Shown here: positions 24,477-32,235 of the stretch, in pieces | Layout: each line of letters begins with the position of its first letter | Position numbering within the stretch: the stretch's first letter is position 1 | Origin: an uncultured Gemmiger sp. | GTDB taxonomy: Bacteria > Bacillota > Clostridia > Oscillospirales > Ruminococcaceae | Length of the DNA stretch: 37,020 nt | NCBI GenBank assembly: GCA_944388215.1 | Contig: CALXHT010000020.1 | Coordinates: 1-37,020, forward strand | Direction: 5' to 3' | The notes under the pieces: model-generated | Seen by the model: only the letters and a program-made list of their open reading frames with translations | What the model was told of the DNA's origin: nothing | Databases searched by the model: none | Position numbers and translations under genes: made by a program

Positions 24477-25226
24477 ATGGACACGCCCGCCCCTTTGCGC
24501 ATCGCGCTGTGCGACGATACCCCTGCCCTGCTGGCGCAGGAGGAAGCGCTGCTCCGCGGTGCGCTGGCCGACCTGCCCCACGAGCTGGTCTGCTGCCGGG
24601 AGGGCGGCACGCTGCTGGCGGCGGCGGAAGAGCGGCCCTTTGACGTGGCGGTGCTGGACATCCAGATGCCGGACCGGGACGGCATTGCCCTGGGCCGGGC
24701 GCTGCTGGAGCGCTGCCCCGACTGCCGCATCGTCTTCCTCACCGCCTACATCGCCTACTGCCAGGATGTCTACGACGTGGAGCACTGCGCCTTTGTGCTG
24801 AAGGACGGCATGGAGAGCCGCCTGCCCGGGGCGGTGCGTCGGGCCTGTGCCAAACGGGGGAGGAAAAACGACCCGCCCTGCCTGATCGTGGGGGACCCCG
24901 GCCGGGCCGTGCAGATCCCCCAGGGGGACATTCTGTATCTGGAACACCAGGGCCGGGAGACCCGGGTGTGGACGCTGGGAGGCACCCTGGCGGCGGAGGA
25001 AAAACTGGAAGCGCTGCTGGCCCGGCTGGACCCGGTGGCCTTCTGCCAGACCCACAAGAGCTACGCCGTGCACTGGCCCTTTGTGGAGCGGTACGACAAG
25101 ACCGAACTGCGGATGGCGGGCGGGGCCAAGGTGCCCATCAGCCGCAGCTACCAGACGGCGGTGCGGCGCAGCTTTCTGGCCTACGCCGACACGCTGCAGC
25201 CCGTCCCCCGGGAGGACCTGCCGTGA
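24477..25226 (+). CDS. LytTR-family response regulator
   Basis: A 249-residue protein; GGAGGACCTCCC precedes ATG 24477. The receiver domain has the acidic pair in ALCDDTPA, phospho-acceptor Asp61 in VAVLDIQMPDRDG, IVFLTAYI, and the Lys in FVLKDG. The LytTR DNA-binding domain occupies about residues 140-245 (ILYLEHQGRETRVWT; FCQTHKSYAVHWPFVERYDKTELRMAGGAKVPISRSY in blocks). It is of the AgrA/ComE type. TATAAT at 24436-24441 is a good -10. It overlaps the kinase gene by four bases, forming a two-component operon. The predicted targets are the paired TTTTGC promoters. Confidence 0.9.
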   Translation: MDTPAPLRIALCDDTPALLAQEEALLRGALADLPHELVCCREGGTLLAAAEERPFDVAVLDIQMPDRDGIALGRALLERCPDCRIVFLTAYIAYCQDVYDVEHCAFVLKDGMESRLPGAVRRACAKRGRKNDPPCLIVGDPGRAVQIPQGDILYLEHQGRETRVWTLGGTLAAEEKLEALLARLDPVAFCQTHKSYAVHWPFVERYDKTELRMAGGAKVPISRSYQTAVRRSFLAYADTLQPVPREDLP

Positions 25227-26519
25227 ACGCCGCCCTGGAGATTGTGCTGGTCAGCGCCCTGCCGGTGGCACCTGCCTATATGCTGGGCGTGTACGCCATA
25301 CGGTTCCTGCTCACCCCCCCGCAGTCCCCGGCGGCACGCCCTTTTTGCGCTGTACTGCGCGGTGCTGCTGGGCATCAAGCCGGTGATCGATTTCTACTGG
25401 CAGTACACCAACGAGGCCCGTCCCCTGGCCATTCTCCACGGCGCCGTGCTGACCCTGACCCTGCCGGTGGTGCTGTGGTACTGTTTCGGCGGCGACTGGC
25501 GGCAAAGGCTGTTCGTGCTGTTCCCCTATGTGTGCATCCAGAGCGTTTTCATCATGCCGCCCATCATCCTGCTGCTCCAGACCGGCCTGCCCCTGCGGCC
25601 GGTGTGGCAGGTGATGTTCCTGGCGGCGTCGGCGCTGGCCTGCGGGCTGGCGGTGCTCATCACCGACCGGCTGGCCCGTCTGGTGGAAAAGCTGCCCGGG
25701 CCGGTCTACACGGCGCTGGCGGCGGCCTCCCCGGCGGTGAACCTGCTCTTCAACCTGGACCAGGCCCGCCAGTCCCTCCAGGGGGACAGCCGGCTGGAAA
25801 CGGCGGCCATCCTCTCCTGGCGGGTGGCGGAGCTGGGGCTTTTGCTGGCGGCGGTGTTTTTCTGGCTGCTGCGGCGGCAGGCCAAGCAGACGGTGGCCAT
25901 CGCGGCGGCCCGGGAGGCCATGCACCAGCGGGCGGTGGCGACCCAGCAGCGCAGCCTCACCGGGCTGCGTACGCTCCATGCGGCCCACCGGGAAAACCTG
26001 GAAGCGCTGGACGCCCTGCTGGTGGAAGGTAGCACCCAGGCGGCCCTGGACAAGGTGCGGGCGCTGACCCGGCAGGAGAGCCAGGCGGCCCGGCGCTACG
26101 CCGACAACCCGGTGGCGGATGTTTCGCTGGCCGAGGCGGCCCGCCGCTGCGGCGAAGCCGGGGTGGCGCTGAACATCCGGGGGACGCTGCCCCGGGACTG
26201 CACGCTGCCCCCGGTGGACCTGGCCAGCCTGCTGTACAATCTTTTGAGCAACGCCGTGACGGCGGCGGCCGCGGGGCCCCGGCCGGGAACGGTGGATGTG
26301 CGGTTCGTCACGGTGGCGGGGCGGCTCTGCGTCACGGTGGAAAACACCATGGGCCCCCGGCCGGTGCGGCAGCAGGGCCCGGGCCATGGCTTCGGGCAGA
26401 AGATTTTGCGGGAGATCGCCGCCCGCTACGACGGCAGCTATACACTGGAATACGGGTCCGGCAGAGCGGTGGCCACCGCCATGGTCTGCCTGCCCGCCAA
26501 GGAGGAAACCCATGGGTAA
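25223..26519 (+). CDS. HPK10-type sensor histidine kinase, frameshifted near the start
   Basis: The natural start is GTG 25223, overlapping the regulator stop. The first ~30 codons (NAALEIVLVSALPVAPAYM...) are in one frame. After a run of seven C at 25314-25320 the remainder continues in another frame (ALFALYCAVLLGIKPVIDFYW onward). Removing one C restores a continuous protein of about 431 residues. It has about six N-terminal membrane helices, a His-box region (HAAHRENLEALDALL) and a GHKL ATPase domain (LLYNLLSNAVTAA, VENTMGP, GHGFGQKILREIAARYDG). It is expected to sense a membrane or peptide signal. The shift may be a real mutation, phase variation or a base-call error. Confidence 0.75.
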
Positions 26520-26829
26520 CTGGTGGCAGGGCTCGGCCCTGGATACGCTGCTCTTCATGACGGCGCTGATCTGCCTGGCGGTGCCGGCGGCCTTCGGGGC
26601 CTACTGGCTGCAGCGGCGGCACACTCTGCGGGAGATGGCGGCCATCGCCATGCAGGAGCGGCATCTCTACCGCATGTTGCGGGACCAGATGGAGGCCATC
26701 GGCAAACTGCGCATCGCCCGCCACGACGCCAAGAACGAACTGCTGGTGCTCCAGGGCTTTCTGGAGCGGGGGGACGCCGACGCCGCCCGCACCTACCTGG
26801 CCCAGCTGCTCCGCCGGGAGGAGCCCTGA
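26512..26829 (+). CDS. Stand-alone membrane DHp (His-box) protein
   Basis: A 105-residue protein; AAGGAGGAAACCC precedes ATG 26512, which overlaps the kinase stop. One membrane helix (LLFMTALICLAVPAAFGAYWL) leads into RIARHDAKNELLVLQGFLERGDADAARTYLAQLL in blocks. This is a textbook HPK10 His-box (RHDxKN) with His71 as the presumed phospho-acceptor. No ATPase domain follows: the stop comes after LLRREEP. It may be phosphorylated by the neighbouring kinase, act as a phosphotransfer or dimerisation partner, or be a truncated paralogue. A ribosome site and intact frame argue that it is expressed. Confidence 0.75.
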   Translation: MGNWWQGSALDTLLFMTALICLAVPAAFGAYWLQRRHTLREMAAIAMQERHLYRMLRDQMEAIGKLRIARHDAKNELLVLQGFLERGDADAARTYLAQLLRREEP

Positions 26830-26833
26830 AGCC

Positions 26834-26870
26834 CCTGCGGGTTTTGCGCCAAATCCGACCAGTTTTGCAA
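26834..26870 (+). promoter_or_regulatory. LytTR-type direct repeat, site 3
   Basis: CCTGCGGGTTTTGCGC (26834) and CCGACCAGTTTTGCAA (26855) put TTTTGC at 26842 and 26863, 21 bp apart. TATGCT at 26896 or 26901 serves as the -10 for the lipoprotein gene. The second box shares CGACCAGTTTTGC with site 1. Confidence 0.7.
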
Positions 26871-26907
26871 AAGCCGTGGCGGGGCCGGAAGGGAATATGC
26901 TATGCTC

Positions 26908-26949
26908 AGACTGAAAAGGTGCCTGCACCTTTCCGGTCTGATTTTTTTT
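26908..26949 (+). terminator. Leader hairpin with U-run (possible attenuator)
   Basis: AGAC plus AAAGGTGC (26908-26922) pair with GCACCTTT plus GTCT (26925-26939), followed by a run of eight T at 26942-26949. It lies between the predicted transcription start and the ribosome site of the 26970 gene, so read-through or an anti-termination step would be needed for expression. Confidence 0.55.
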
Positions 26950-26969
26950 GCCCGAAGGAGGTATCCGCG

Positions 26970-27998
26970 ATGAAAAAGACCCTGTCCCTGCTGCCTGTGG
27001 CCTGCCTGGCCCTGCTGCTGACCGCCTGCGGTTCCCGGGAGATCCCCGACGATGCCCTCGAGGACCTGCTGGGGGTGGAGGCGCTCTTCACCGACCGCCT
27101 GGCGGGCATCACCTCGGTGTCCGACATTACCCACCAGCCGGGGGAGGACGGCGATACCGTGACGGCCACCGTGGTGTCGGACAACGGCTTCACGGTGTAC
27201 ACCGACCAGTGCACGGCGCTGGCCGTCTACGACGAGGAAAAACAGAACTGGGTGCTGGAGAGCGTCACCTCGGTGCCCGCTGCGGTGGAAGCCAAGAAGG
27301 AGCCCGACCTCTATGTGGTGAGCGGGCTGATGAAGCAGGATACCTACGCCCTGCTGGGCATCGGCGGCGGGGGCGAGGAATCGGTGCTGCTGCCCGCCTA
27401 CGGGGTGGAAAGCTCCACGCTGGACAACACCAACCCCGTGCAGCCCATGGCCCGGGTGGGGCTGGACTTTGAGGGGCGCACCTACGGCTGGTTCACCTTC
27501 CACGGGGGCGCCACCCTGACGCTGGACTATGAGCCGGTCCACGGCAGCTGGACGGTGCGGGACCTGACCCCCGACGAGGACTTTGACGTGGACTGCGTGC
27601 TGGAGGGCCGCACCTACCGCAGCGAGATGTTCGAGGACCATGTGGGCGGGTACACCTCCTACTGGCAGGACTACGACTGGACCGTCACCTTCGGGGAATT
27701 CGACTGGCGCAAGGGGGCCCTCACCAACTGCGAGCGGCTCTGCTACGACCACACCGAGAATGTGGAGTACATCCACGAGACCGGCCTGGACTACACCATC
27801 CGCAACATCGAAAAGAACAATCCCTTCAACCTGGACAATCCCCACTACGACTGGGTGCTCTACATGGGCGAGGGCGGCTTCTACGAGGACAGCTTCGTCA
27901 TGCGGTCCACCGACGACTTCACCGCCGACCCGCTGTACATGTGGGAGAGCACCGTATATGACCGGGACTATGTGCTGGAATGCACCCTGGTCTCCTGA
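26970..27998 (+). CDS. Surface lipoprotein, paralogue of the 8300 protein
   Basis: A 342-residue protein; AAGGAGGT precedes ATG 26970. The signal peptide ends in LALLLTAC, so it should be lipid-anchored. The body is acidic and rich in aromatic beta strands, without catalytic motifs. Blocks shared with the 8300 protein are GDTVTATVVSDNG, PAAVEAKKEP, NPVQPMARVGLDFEGRTYGWF, DLTPDEDFDVDCVLEGRTY and FGEFDW. It is controlled by the same type of LytTR direct repeat. It directly follows the kinase/DHp genes, so it is probably an output, or a signal-side component, of that system. No known family was recognised. Confidence 0.8.
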   Translation: MKKTLSLLPVACLALLLTACGSREIPDDALEDLLGVEALFTDRLAGITSVSDITHQPGEDGDTVTATVVSDNGFTVYTDQCTALAVYDEEKQNWVLESVTSVPAAVEAKKEPDLYVVSGLMKQDTYALLGIGGGGEESVLLPAYGVESSTLDNTNPVQPMARVGLDFEGRTYGWFTFHGGATLTLDYEPVHGSWTVRDLTPDEDFDVDCVLEGRTYRSEMFEDHVGGYTSYWQDYDWTVTFGEFDWRKGALTNCERLCYDHTENVEYIHETGLDYTIRNIEKNNPFNLDNPHYDWVLYMGEGGFYEDSFVMRSTDDFTADPLYMWESTVYDRDYVLECTLVS

Positions 27999-28016
27999 CC
28001 GGAAAGGAGAAACAGT

Positions 28017-28889
28017 ATGAAAAGACGGATACTGGCTTTCTGCGCAGCGGCGGCACTGCTGCTCACGGCCTGCGCCGACGGAGCGGCGGCCGCCCAGACC
28101 CTGCAGAACCGCAAAAAACAGGTGGTGCTCTACACCACCCAGATCAACTACAACGAGGACGGCACCGAGGCGTACCGGTTCATCATCAACCATCGGTACG
28201 ATGAGAAGGGCAACCTGCTGGGAATGGACAACTACGACGGCCAGGGTTCCCGGTGGGAGTATCTCTACAACGGGGACGACGTGAAGGTGTCCCAGACCTA
28301 CTATGACCCCGACGGCCAGGTGGACAGCACCCGCGCCTTCGACCTGAACGGCAACCCGGTGAAGAACCAGCGCACCACCACCATATTCCTGGCCGACGGC
28401 ACCACCGAGACGGCGGAGGTCATCACCGAGTACAGCTACGACGAGCTGGGCCGCAAGGTGGAGGTGGTCACCACCGAAAACGGCCAGGAGAGCCTGCACG
28501 AGACCTACACCTACGACGATGCCACCCATACCGGCACCTGCCGGACGGTATCCACCACGCTGTGGGGCTATCTCAAGGGGGAGGAGTCCCGCTTGGTGAA
28601 TGAGCTGACCTTCAACGAGGACTGGCAGCTCCTGACCAGCCACCGCACGGCGGAGGGCGGCAACAGCGCCCGGGACGAGGTGTACACCTACGACGACGCG
28701 GGCAACGTCCTGACCCACCGCACCACGGGCGGCAACGATTCGGAGGAGGTCAACACCTACGACGAGGAGGGCAACCTGCTGCGGTGCAGCTACACCTGGA
28801 ACGGCACGCTGGAGTACGAGCTGGTCAGCACGCTGGGCACCCTGTCGGAGGCCCTCCAGCGGCAGGAAAACGCGGAGCCGGCGGCCTGA
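28017..28889 (+). CDS. YD-repeat-like lipoprotein
   Basis: A 290-residue protein; AAAGGAG precedes ATG 28017, 18 bases after the previous stop. The signal peptide has a lipobox (ALLLTAC). The mature protein carries YD/RHS-like repeats (HRYDEKGNLLGM; YSYDELGRKVEV; YTYDDAGNVLTH; NTYDEEGNLLRC). In RHS proteins such repeats build a beta-strand shell. Here there are only four to six, and there is no toxin or core domain, so it is a small surface beta-repeat protein. It is likely cotranscribed with the 26970 gene and ends at the GC-rich hairpin at 28902. Confidence 0.78.
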   Translation: MKRRILAFCAAAALLLTACADGAAAAQTLQNRKKQVVLYTTQINYNEDGTEAYRFIINHRYDEKGNLLGMDNYDGQGSRWEYLYNGDDVKVSQTYYDPDGQVDSTRAFDLNGNPVKNQRTTTIFLADGTTETAEVITEYSYDELGRKVEVVTTENGQESLHETYTYDDATHTGTCRTVSTTLWGYLKGEESRLVNELTFNEDWQLLTSHRTAEGGNSARDEVYTYDDAGNVLTHRTTGGNDSEEVNTYDEEGNLLRCSYTWNGTLEYELVSTLGTLSEALQRQENAEPAA

Positions 28890-28901
28890 CCGGCCGCCAC
28901 A

Positions 28902-28928
28902 GCCCGGGCCCCGGGGCGGGGTCCGGGT
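28902..28928 (+). terminator. GC-rich terminator
   Basis: GCCCGGGCCCCG (28902-28913) pairs with CGGGGTCCGGGT (28917-28928) with a 3-nt loop and one G-T pair; a T-rich stretch (CTTTGTCTTTT) follows. Confidence 0.75.
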
Positions 28929-28943
28929 ACTCTTTGTCTTTTC

Positions 28944-28972
28944 TTGACAGGATACAGACGGATACGTACAAT
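28944..28972 (+). promoter_or_regulatory. Strong promoter of the PP2C/FHA-ABC/kinase operon
   Basis: TTGACA (28944-28949), a 17-bp spacer and TACAAT (28967-28972) form a near-perfect sigma-A promoter. GGATAC occurs at 28950, 28960 and 28978, and CGATAC at 28991, on both sides of the -10. Confidence 0.85.
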
Positions 28973-29044
28973 TAAAGGATACATAGCAGCCGATACAAAA
29001 AGGCTGGATTCGCGGCGGGAAGTCCGCCGCAGAAGGGAGCAGCC

Positions 29045-29800
29045 GTGAAGATTCGCTATTGCACCCATACCGAGATCGGGGACCGCACCTGCAACGAGGA
29101 CCGGTTCACAGTCTGCGAGACGCCCACCGGCTACTGCTTTGCGGTGGCCGACGGGCTGGGCGGGCTGGAACGGGGGGAGGTGGCCGCCGAGCTGGCCTGC
29201 CGCACGGTGGCCGACTACGCCGCCATTCTGCCCCAGGTGTCCGACCGCAAGCTGGAACAGGGATTCCTGGCCGCCCAGCAGGCCATTCTGGAACGGCAGC
29301 GGGCCGAGCACAGCGAGACCCAGATGAAGACCACCCTGAACGTGGTGCTGCTGGACCAAACCACCCTGTACTGGGGCCACGTGGGGGATTCCCGCACCTA
29401 CTATGCCCAGGGGGGCCGCCTGCAGCGGCGCACCTTTGACCACAGCGTGACCCAGATGCTCTCCGCCATCGGCCAGGTGGCCGACGCGGACATCCGCTTC
29501 CACGAGGACCGCAGCAAGCTGCTGCGGGCGCTGGGCATGCCCTGGACCCGCTCCCAGGTGGAGCTGGAGCCGGACATTCCGCTCCAGGGCGACCAGCAGC
29601 TGCTGCTCTGCACCGACGGTTTCTGGGAATACATCACCGAGGAGCAGATCCAGATCTGCCTGGAGGAGGCGGACAACCCCGTCACCTGGATGGACAACAT
29701 GCTGGAACTGATCGGCCGCAACGACCATCACGGCGAGCGGGACAACCGCACCGCCATCACCGTCTGGATCTACCCGGACAACGAGGAGGAGAGGGAATGA
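29045..29800 (+). CDS. PP2C-family Ser/Thr protein phosphatase
   Basis: A 251-residue cytoplasmic phosphatase starting at GTG 29045 with a GGGAG site. The PPM metal and phosphate motifs are all visible: RTCNEDRF, VADGLGGLERGE (metal Asp-Gly), WGHVGDSRTYY, LLCTDGFWEYI, and GERDNRTAITVWI with the last metal Asp. Such enzymes (PrpC/Stp) reverse phosphorylation by PASTA or PrkC-type kinases. It is the first gene of an operon that also encodes a kinase and a phosphopeptide-binding ABC ATPase, overlapping the latter by four bases. Its likely substrates are those two proteins. Confidence 0.92.
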   Translation: MKIRYCTHTEIGDRTCNEDRFTVCETPTGYCFAVADGLGGLERGEVAAELACRTVADYAAILPQVSDRKLEQGFLAAQQAILERQRAEHSETQMKTTLNVVLLDQTTLYWGHVGDSRTYYAQGGRLQRRTFDHSVTQMLSAIGQVADADIRFHEDRSKLLRALGMPWTRSQVELEPDIPLQGDQQLLLCTDGFWEYITEEQIQICLEEADNPVTWMDNMLELIGRNDHHGERDNRTAITVWIYPDNEEERE

Positions 29801-31311
29801 GCGCAACGGTATTGTACAGCCCCGGCGAGGCCAAGCCTGCGCGGCTGTTTGTGTGGGACGGCACCCGCACCATGCGCACGGTGGACCTGCAGTCCGGCAT
29901 GGTCATGGGCCGGGCCATGGAGGGCACCGACGTGGACCTGCCGCTGACCAGTTCCATCGTATCGCGGCACCACGGGGAGTTCCTTATGCTGGAGGAGGGC
30001 TGGTGCTGCCGGGACCTGGGCAGCCTCAACGGCACCCACGTCAACGGGGAGCTCTACGGCCGGGAGGGAAAAAGCGACACCTGCCTGCTCCAGGACGGCG
30101 ACGTGCTGCGCATCGACCGCAAGACGCTGGACCGGGCCCATCCCGACGCGGTGGTGATGGTCTTCTCCACCTCCTGGCAGGACACCCAGTGGAACGAACT
30201 GACCCTCTCCGACACCACCGGCGATATCCACATCGGCCGGACCACCGTCCGGCAGGAGGGCATCAAGGTGGCGGACCCGGCGGTGTCCAAGCGGCACGCC
30301 ACCTTCCGCCACGGCGTGCACGGCTGGTCCATCCTGGACCACGACAGCACCAACGGCGTCTATGTGAACAACCGCCGCATCGACCAGCCCTGGCCGCTCC
30401 ATCCCATGGACGTGGTGCGGGTGGCCAACACGCTGTTCCTCTTTCTGGGGGACCGGCTGCTCTACAACGCCCCGGCGGTGCAGCACAACCAGCTGTCCAT
30501 CCACATCCAGGAGCGCAGCGTGCGCAACCTGTTCAAGAAGCGTATCCTTTTGGAAAACATCGACCTGAGCGTGGACCCCGGGGATATGGTGCTGGTGCTG
30601 GGCGGTTCCGGCGCCGGCAAGACCACCTTCTTCAACGCCGTCATGGGGTACGAGAAGGCCCGGGGCAAGATCACCCACGGGGACCGGGATGTCTACAAGG
30701 AATACGACCGGATGAAGTACGAGATCGGCTTCGTGCCCCAGCAGGACCTGCTGCGGGACGATGACAGCGTCTACCACACGCTGGACAACGCCGCCCGCAT
30801 GAAGATGGCCGCCGACACCACCCACGAGGAGCGCCAGCAGCGCATCGACCGGGTGCTGGAGATGCTGGGCCTGCAGCGGGAGCGCAACTCCCTGGTCAAG
30901 AAGCTCAGCGGCGGCCAGAAAAAGCGGCTGAACATCGCGGTGGAGTTCATCGCCGACCCGAGCCTCTTCTTCCTGGACGAGCCGGACTCCGGCCTGGACG
31001 GCATCATGGCCGCCAGCCTCATGGAGAACCTGCGGGTCATCGCCGACGAGGGCAAGATCGTCATGGTCATCACCCACGCCCCCGACCGGGTGGTGCATCT
31101 CTTCGACAAGGTCATCGTGCTGGCCAAGAGCGCCAAGACCAACAGCGGCCATCTGGCCTTCTACGGCTCCATCGAGGCGGCCCGGGCCTTCTTTGAGACC
31201 GACACCATGGAGGGCATCGTCAAGCGGATCAACCGCCCCGACGAAAACGGCGACGGCCTGTCGGACTTCTACATTGAAAAATACGCACAGTACGCAGGAG
31301 GTACGGTATGA
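29797..31311 (+). CDS. ABC transporter ATPase with two N-terminal FHA domains
   Basis: A 504-residue protein. FHA1 (about residues 25-100) has GMVMGRA, SSIVSRHHGEF and GSLNGTHVNG. FHA2 (about 140-205) has DIHIGRT, PAVSKRHATF and STNGVYVNN. Both keep the Arg, Ser-x-x-His and Asn residues needed for phosphothreonine binding. The ABC domain has GGSGAGKTT (Walker A, near residue 269), VPQQDLL (Q-loop), LSGGQKKRL (signature), LFFLDEP and VITHA, and is of the ABCG-like type. The double FHA layout matches mycobacterial Rv1747, whose activity is controlled by the neighbouring kinase PknF. There the permease is fused; here it is the next gene, overlapping by four bases. Confidence 0.9.
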   Translation: MSATVLYSPGEAKPARLFVWDGTRTMRTVDLQSGMVMGRAMEGTDVDLPLTSSIVSRHHGEFLMLEEGWCCRDLGSLNGTHVNGELYGREGKSDTCLLQDGDVLRIDRKTLDRAHPDAVVMVFSTSWQDTQWNELTLSDTTGDIHIGRTTVRQEGIKVADPAVSKRHATFRHGVHGWSILDHDSTNGVYVNNRRIDQPWPLHPMDVVRVANTLFLFLGDRLLYNAPAVQHNQLSIHIQERSVRNLFKKRILLENIDLSVDPGDMVLVLGGSGAGKTTFFNAVMGYEKARGKITHGDRDVYKEYDRMKYEIGFVPQQDLLRDDDSVYHTLDNAARMKMAADTTHEERQQRIDRVLEMLGLQRERNSLVKKLSGGQKKRLNIAVEFIADPSLFFLDEPDSGLDGIMAASLMENLRVIADEGKIVMVITHAPDRVVHLFDKVIVLAKSAKTNSGHLAFYGSIEAARAFFETDTMEGIVKRINRPDENGDGLSDFYIEKYAQYAGGTV

Positions 31312-32216
31312 ACGGTGCAAAAGTTTCCCGCGCCACCCAGGTGGGCATCTATCTGGGCAAGCACTGGCGCCTTTTCCTCAACGAGCACGGCTGGAAGGTG
31401 CTGATCTTCGGCGCGGTGATCTCGGTGCTGGTGTCGGTGGTGCTGGGCAGCGGCATGTTCGTCTACACCATGGAGACCTTCTCGGGCTGCTTCACGCTGA
31501 TCTCCGCCTGCATCTGGATCGGCATCTTCAACTCCATCCAGACCATCTGCAAGGAGCGGGCCATCATCAAGCGGGAACACCGGGCCGGGCTGCACATCAC
31601 CAGCTACGTGGCCTCCCACCTGATCTTCCAGGCGGGTATCTGCCTGCTCCAGGCCGCCCTGCTGCTGGGCATCAGCTCGATCTTCCTCACCTACCCGGCC
31701 GTCAGCCCCCTCTTCGGCAGCGTGCTGCTGGAATACTTCGTCACCTACTTCCTGGCCACCTACGCCGCCGACGTGCTGGGCCTGGCCATCTCGGCCATCG
31801 TCAAGACCCCCACCACCGCCATGACCGTCATGCCCTTCGTGCTGATCATCCAGCTCATCCTGTCGGGCATGCTCTTCTCGCTGGAAGGTCCCCTGGCCAT
31901 CTTCGGCAACCTGACCATCAGCAAATGGGGCCTCAACGCCACCGCCATCTCGGCGGACTACAACAACCTGGAAAACACCCAGAAGATCCAGCTGGCCTAC
32001 ACCCTCAAGGAGATGGTGCACCAGCAGTCCCTGCCCATCCCCGATGAGCAGGTGGACCAGATGGTGGAGGAAAACTACACCGTCGCCGTCAACGAGGACT
32101 ACGTCCACGACGCAGGCAAGCTGGCGGGCAACTGGGGGATGATCCTGCTGCACACCGCGGTCTACGCGGCGGTGGCGGTCGTCGCCCTGGAATTCGTGGA
32201 CAAGGACAAGCGCTGA
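31308..32216 (+). CDS. ABC-2-type permease
   Basis: A 302-residue membrane protein with about six helices: VLIFGAVISVLVSVVLGSG; FTLISACIWIGIFNSI; a pair in the segment HLIFQAGICLLQAALLLGISS; FVTYFLATYAADVLGLAISAIV; AMTVMPFVLIIQLILSGMLF; ILLHTAVYAAVAVVALEFV. It contains the ABCG-like cytoplasmic stretch TICKERAIIKREHRAGLHI after helix 2. It overlaps the FHA-ATPase gene by four bases and is surely its partner. The exporter's substrate is unknown; cell-envelope lipids or glycans are candidates by analogy with Rv1747. Confidence 0.88.
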   Translation: MNGAKVSRATQVGIYLGKHWRLFLNEHGWKVLIFGAVISVLVSVVLGSGMFVYTMETFSGCFTLISACIWIGIFNSIQTICKERAIIKREHRAGLHITSYVASHLIFQAGICLLQAALLLGISSIFLTYPAVSPLFGSVLLEYFVTYFLATYAADVLGLAISAIVKTPTTAMTVMPFVLIIQLILSGMLFSLEGPLAIFGNLTISKWGLNATAISADYNNLENTQKIQLAYTLKEMVHQQSLPIPDEQVDQMVEENYTVAVNEDYVHDAGKLAGNWGMILLHTAVYAAVAVVALEFVDKDKR

Positions 32217-32235
32217 GCGCAAAGGAGGAACGGAT

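Noticed and set aside
28017..28889. RHS-type polymorphic toxin
   Set aside because: Only a few YD-like repeats are present, with no RHS core or C-terminal toxin domain.
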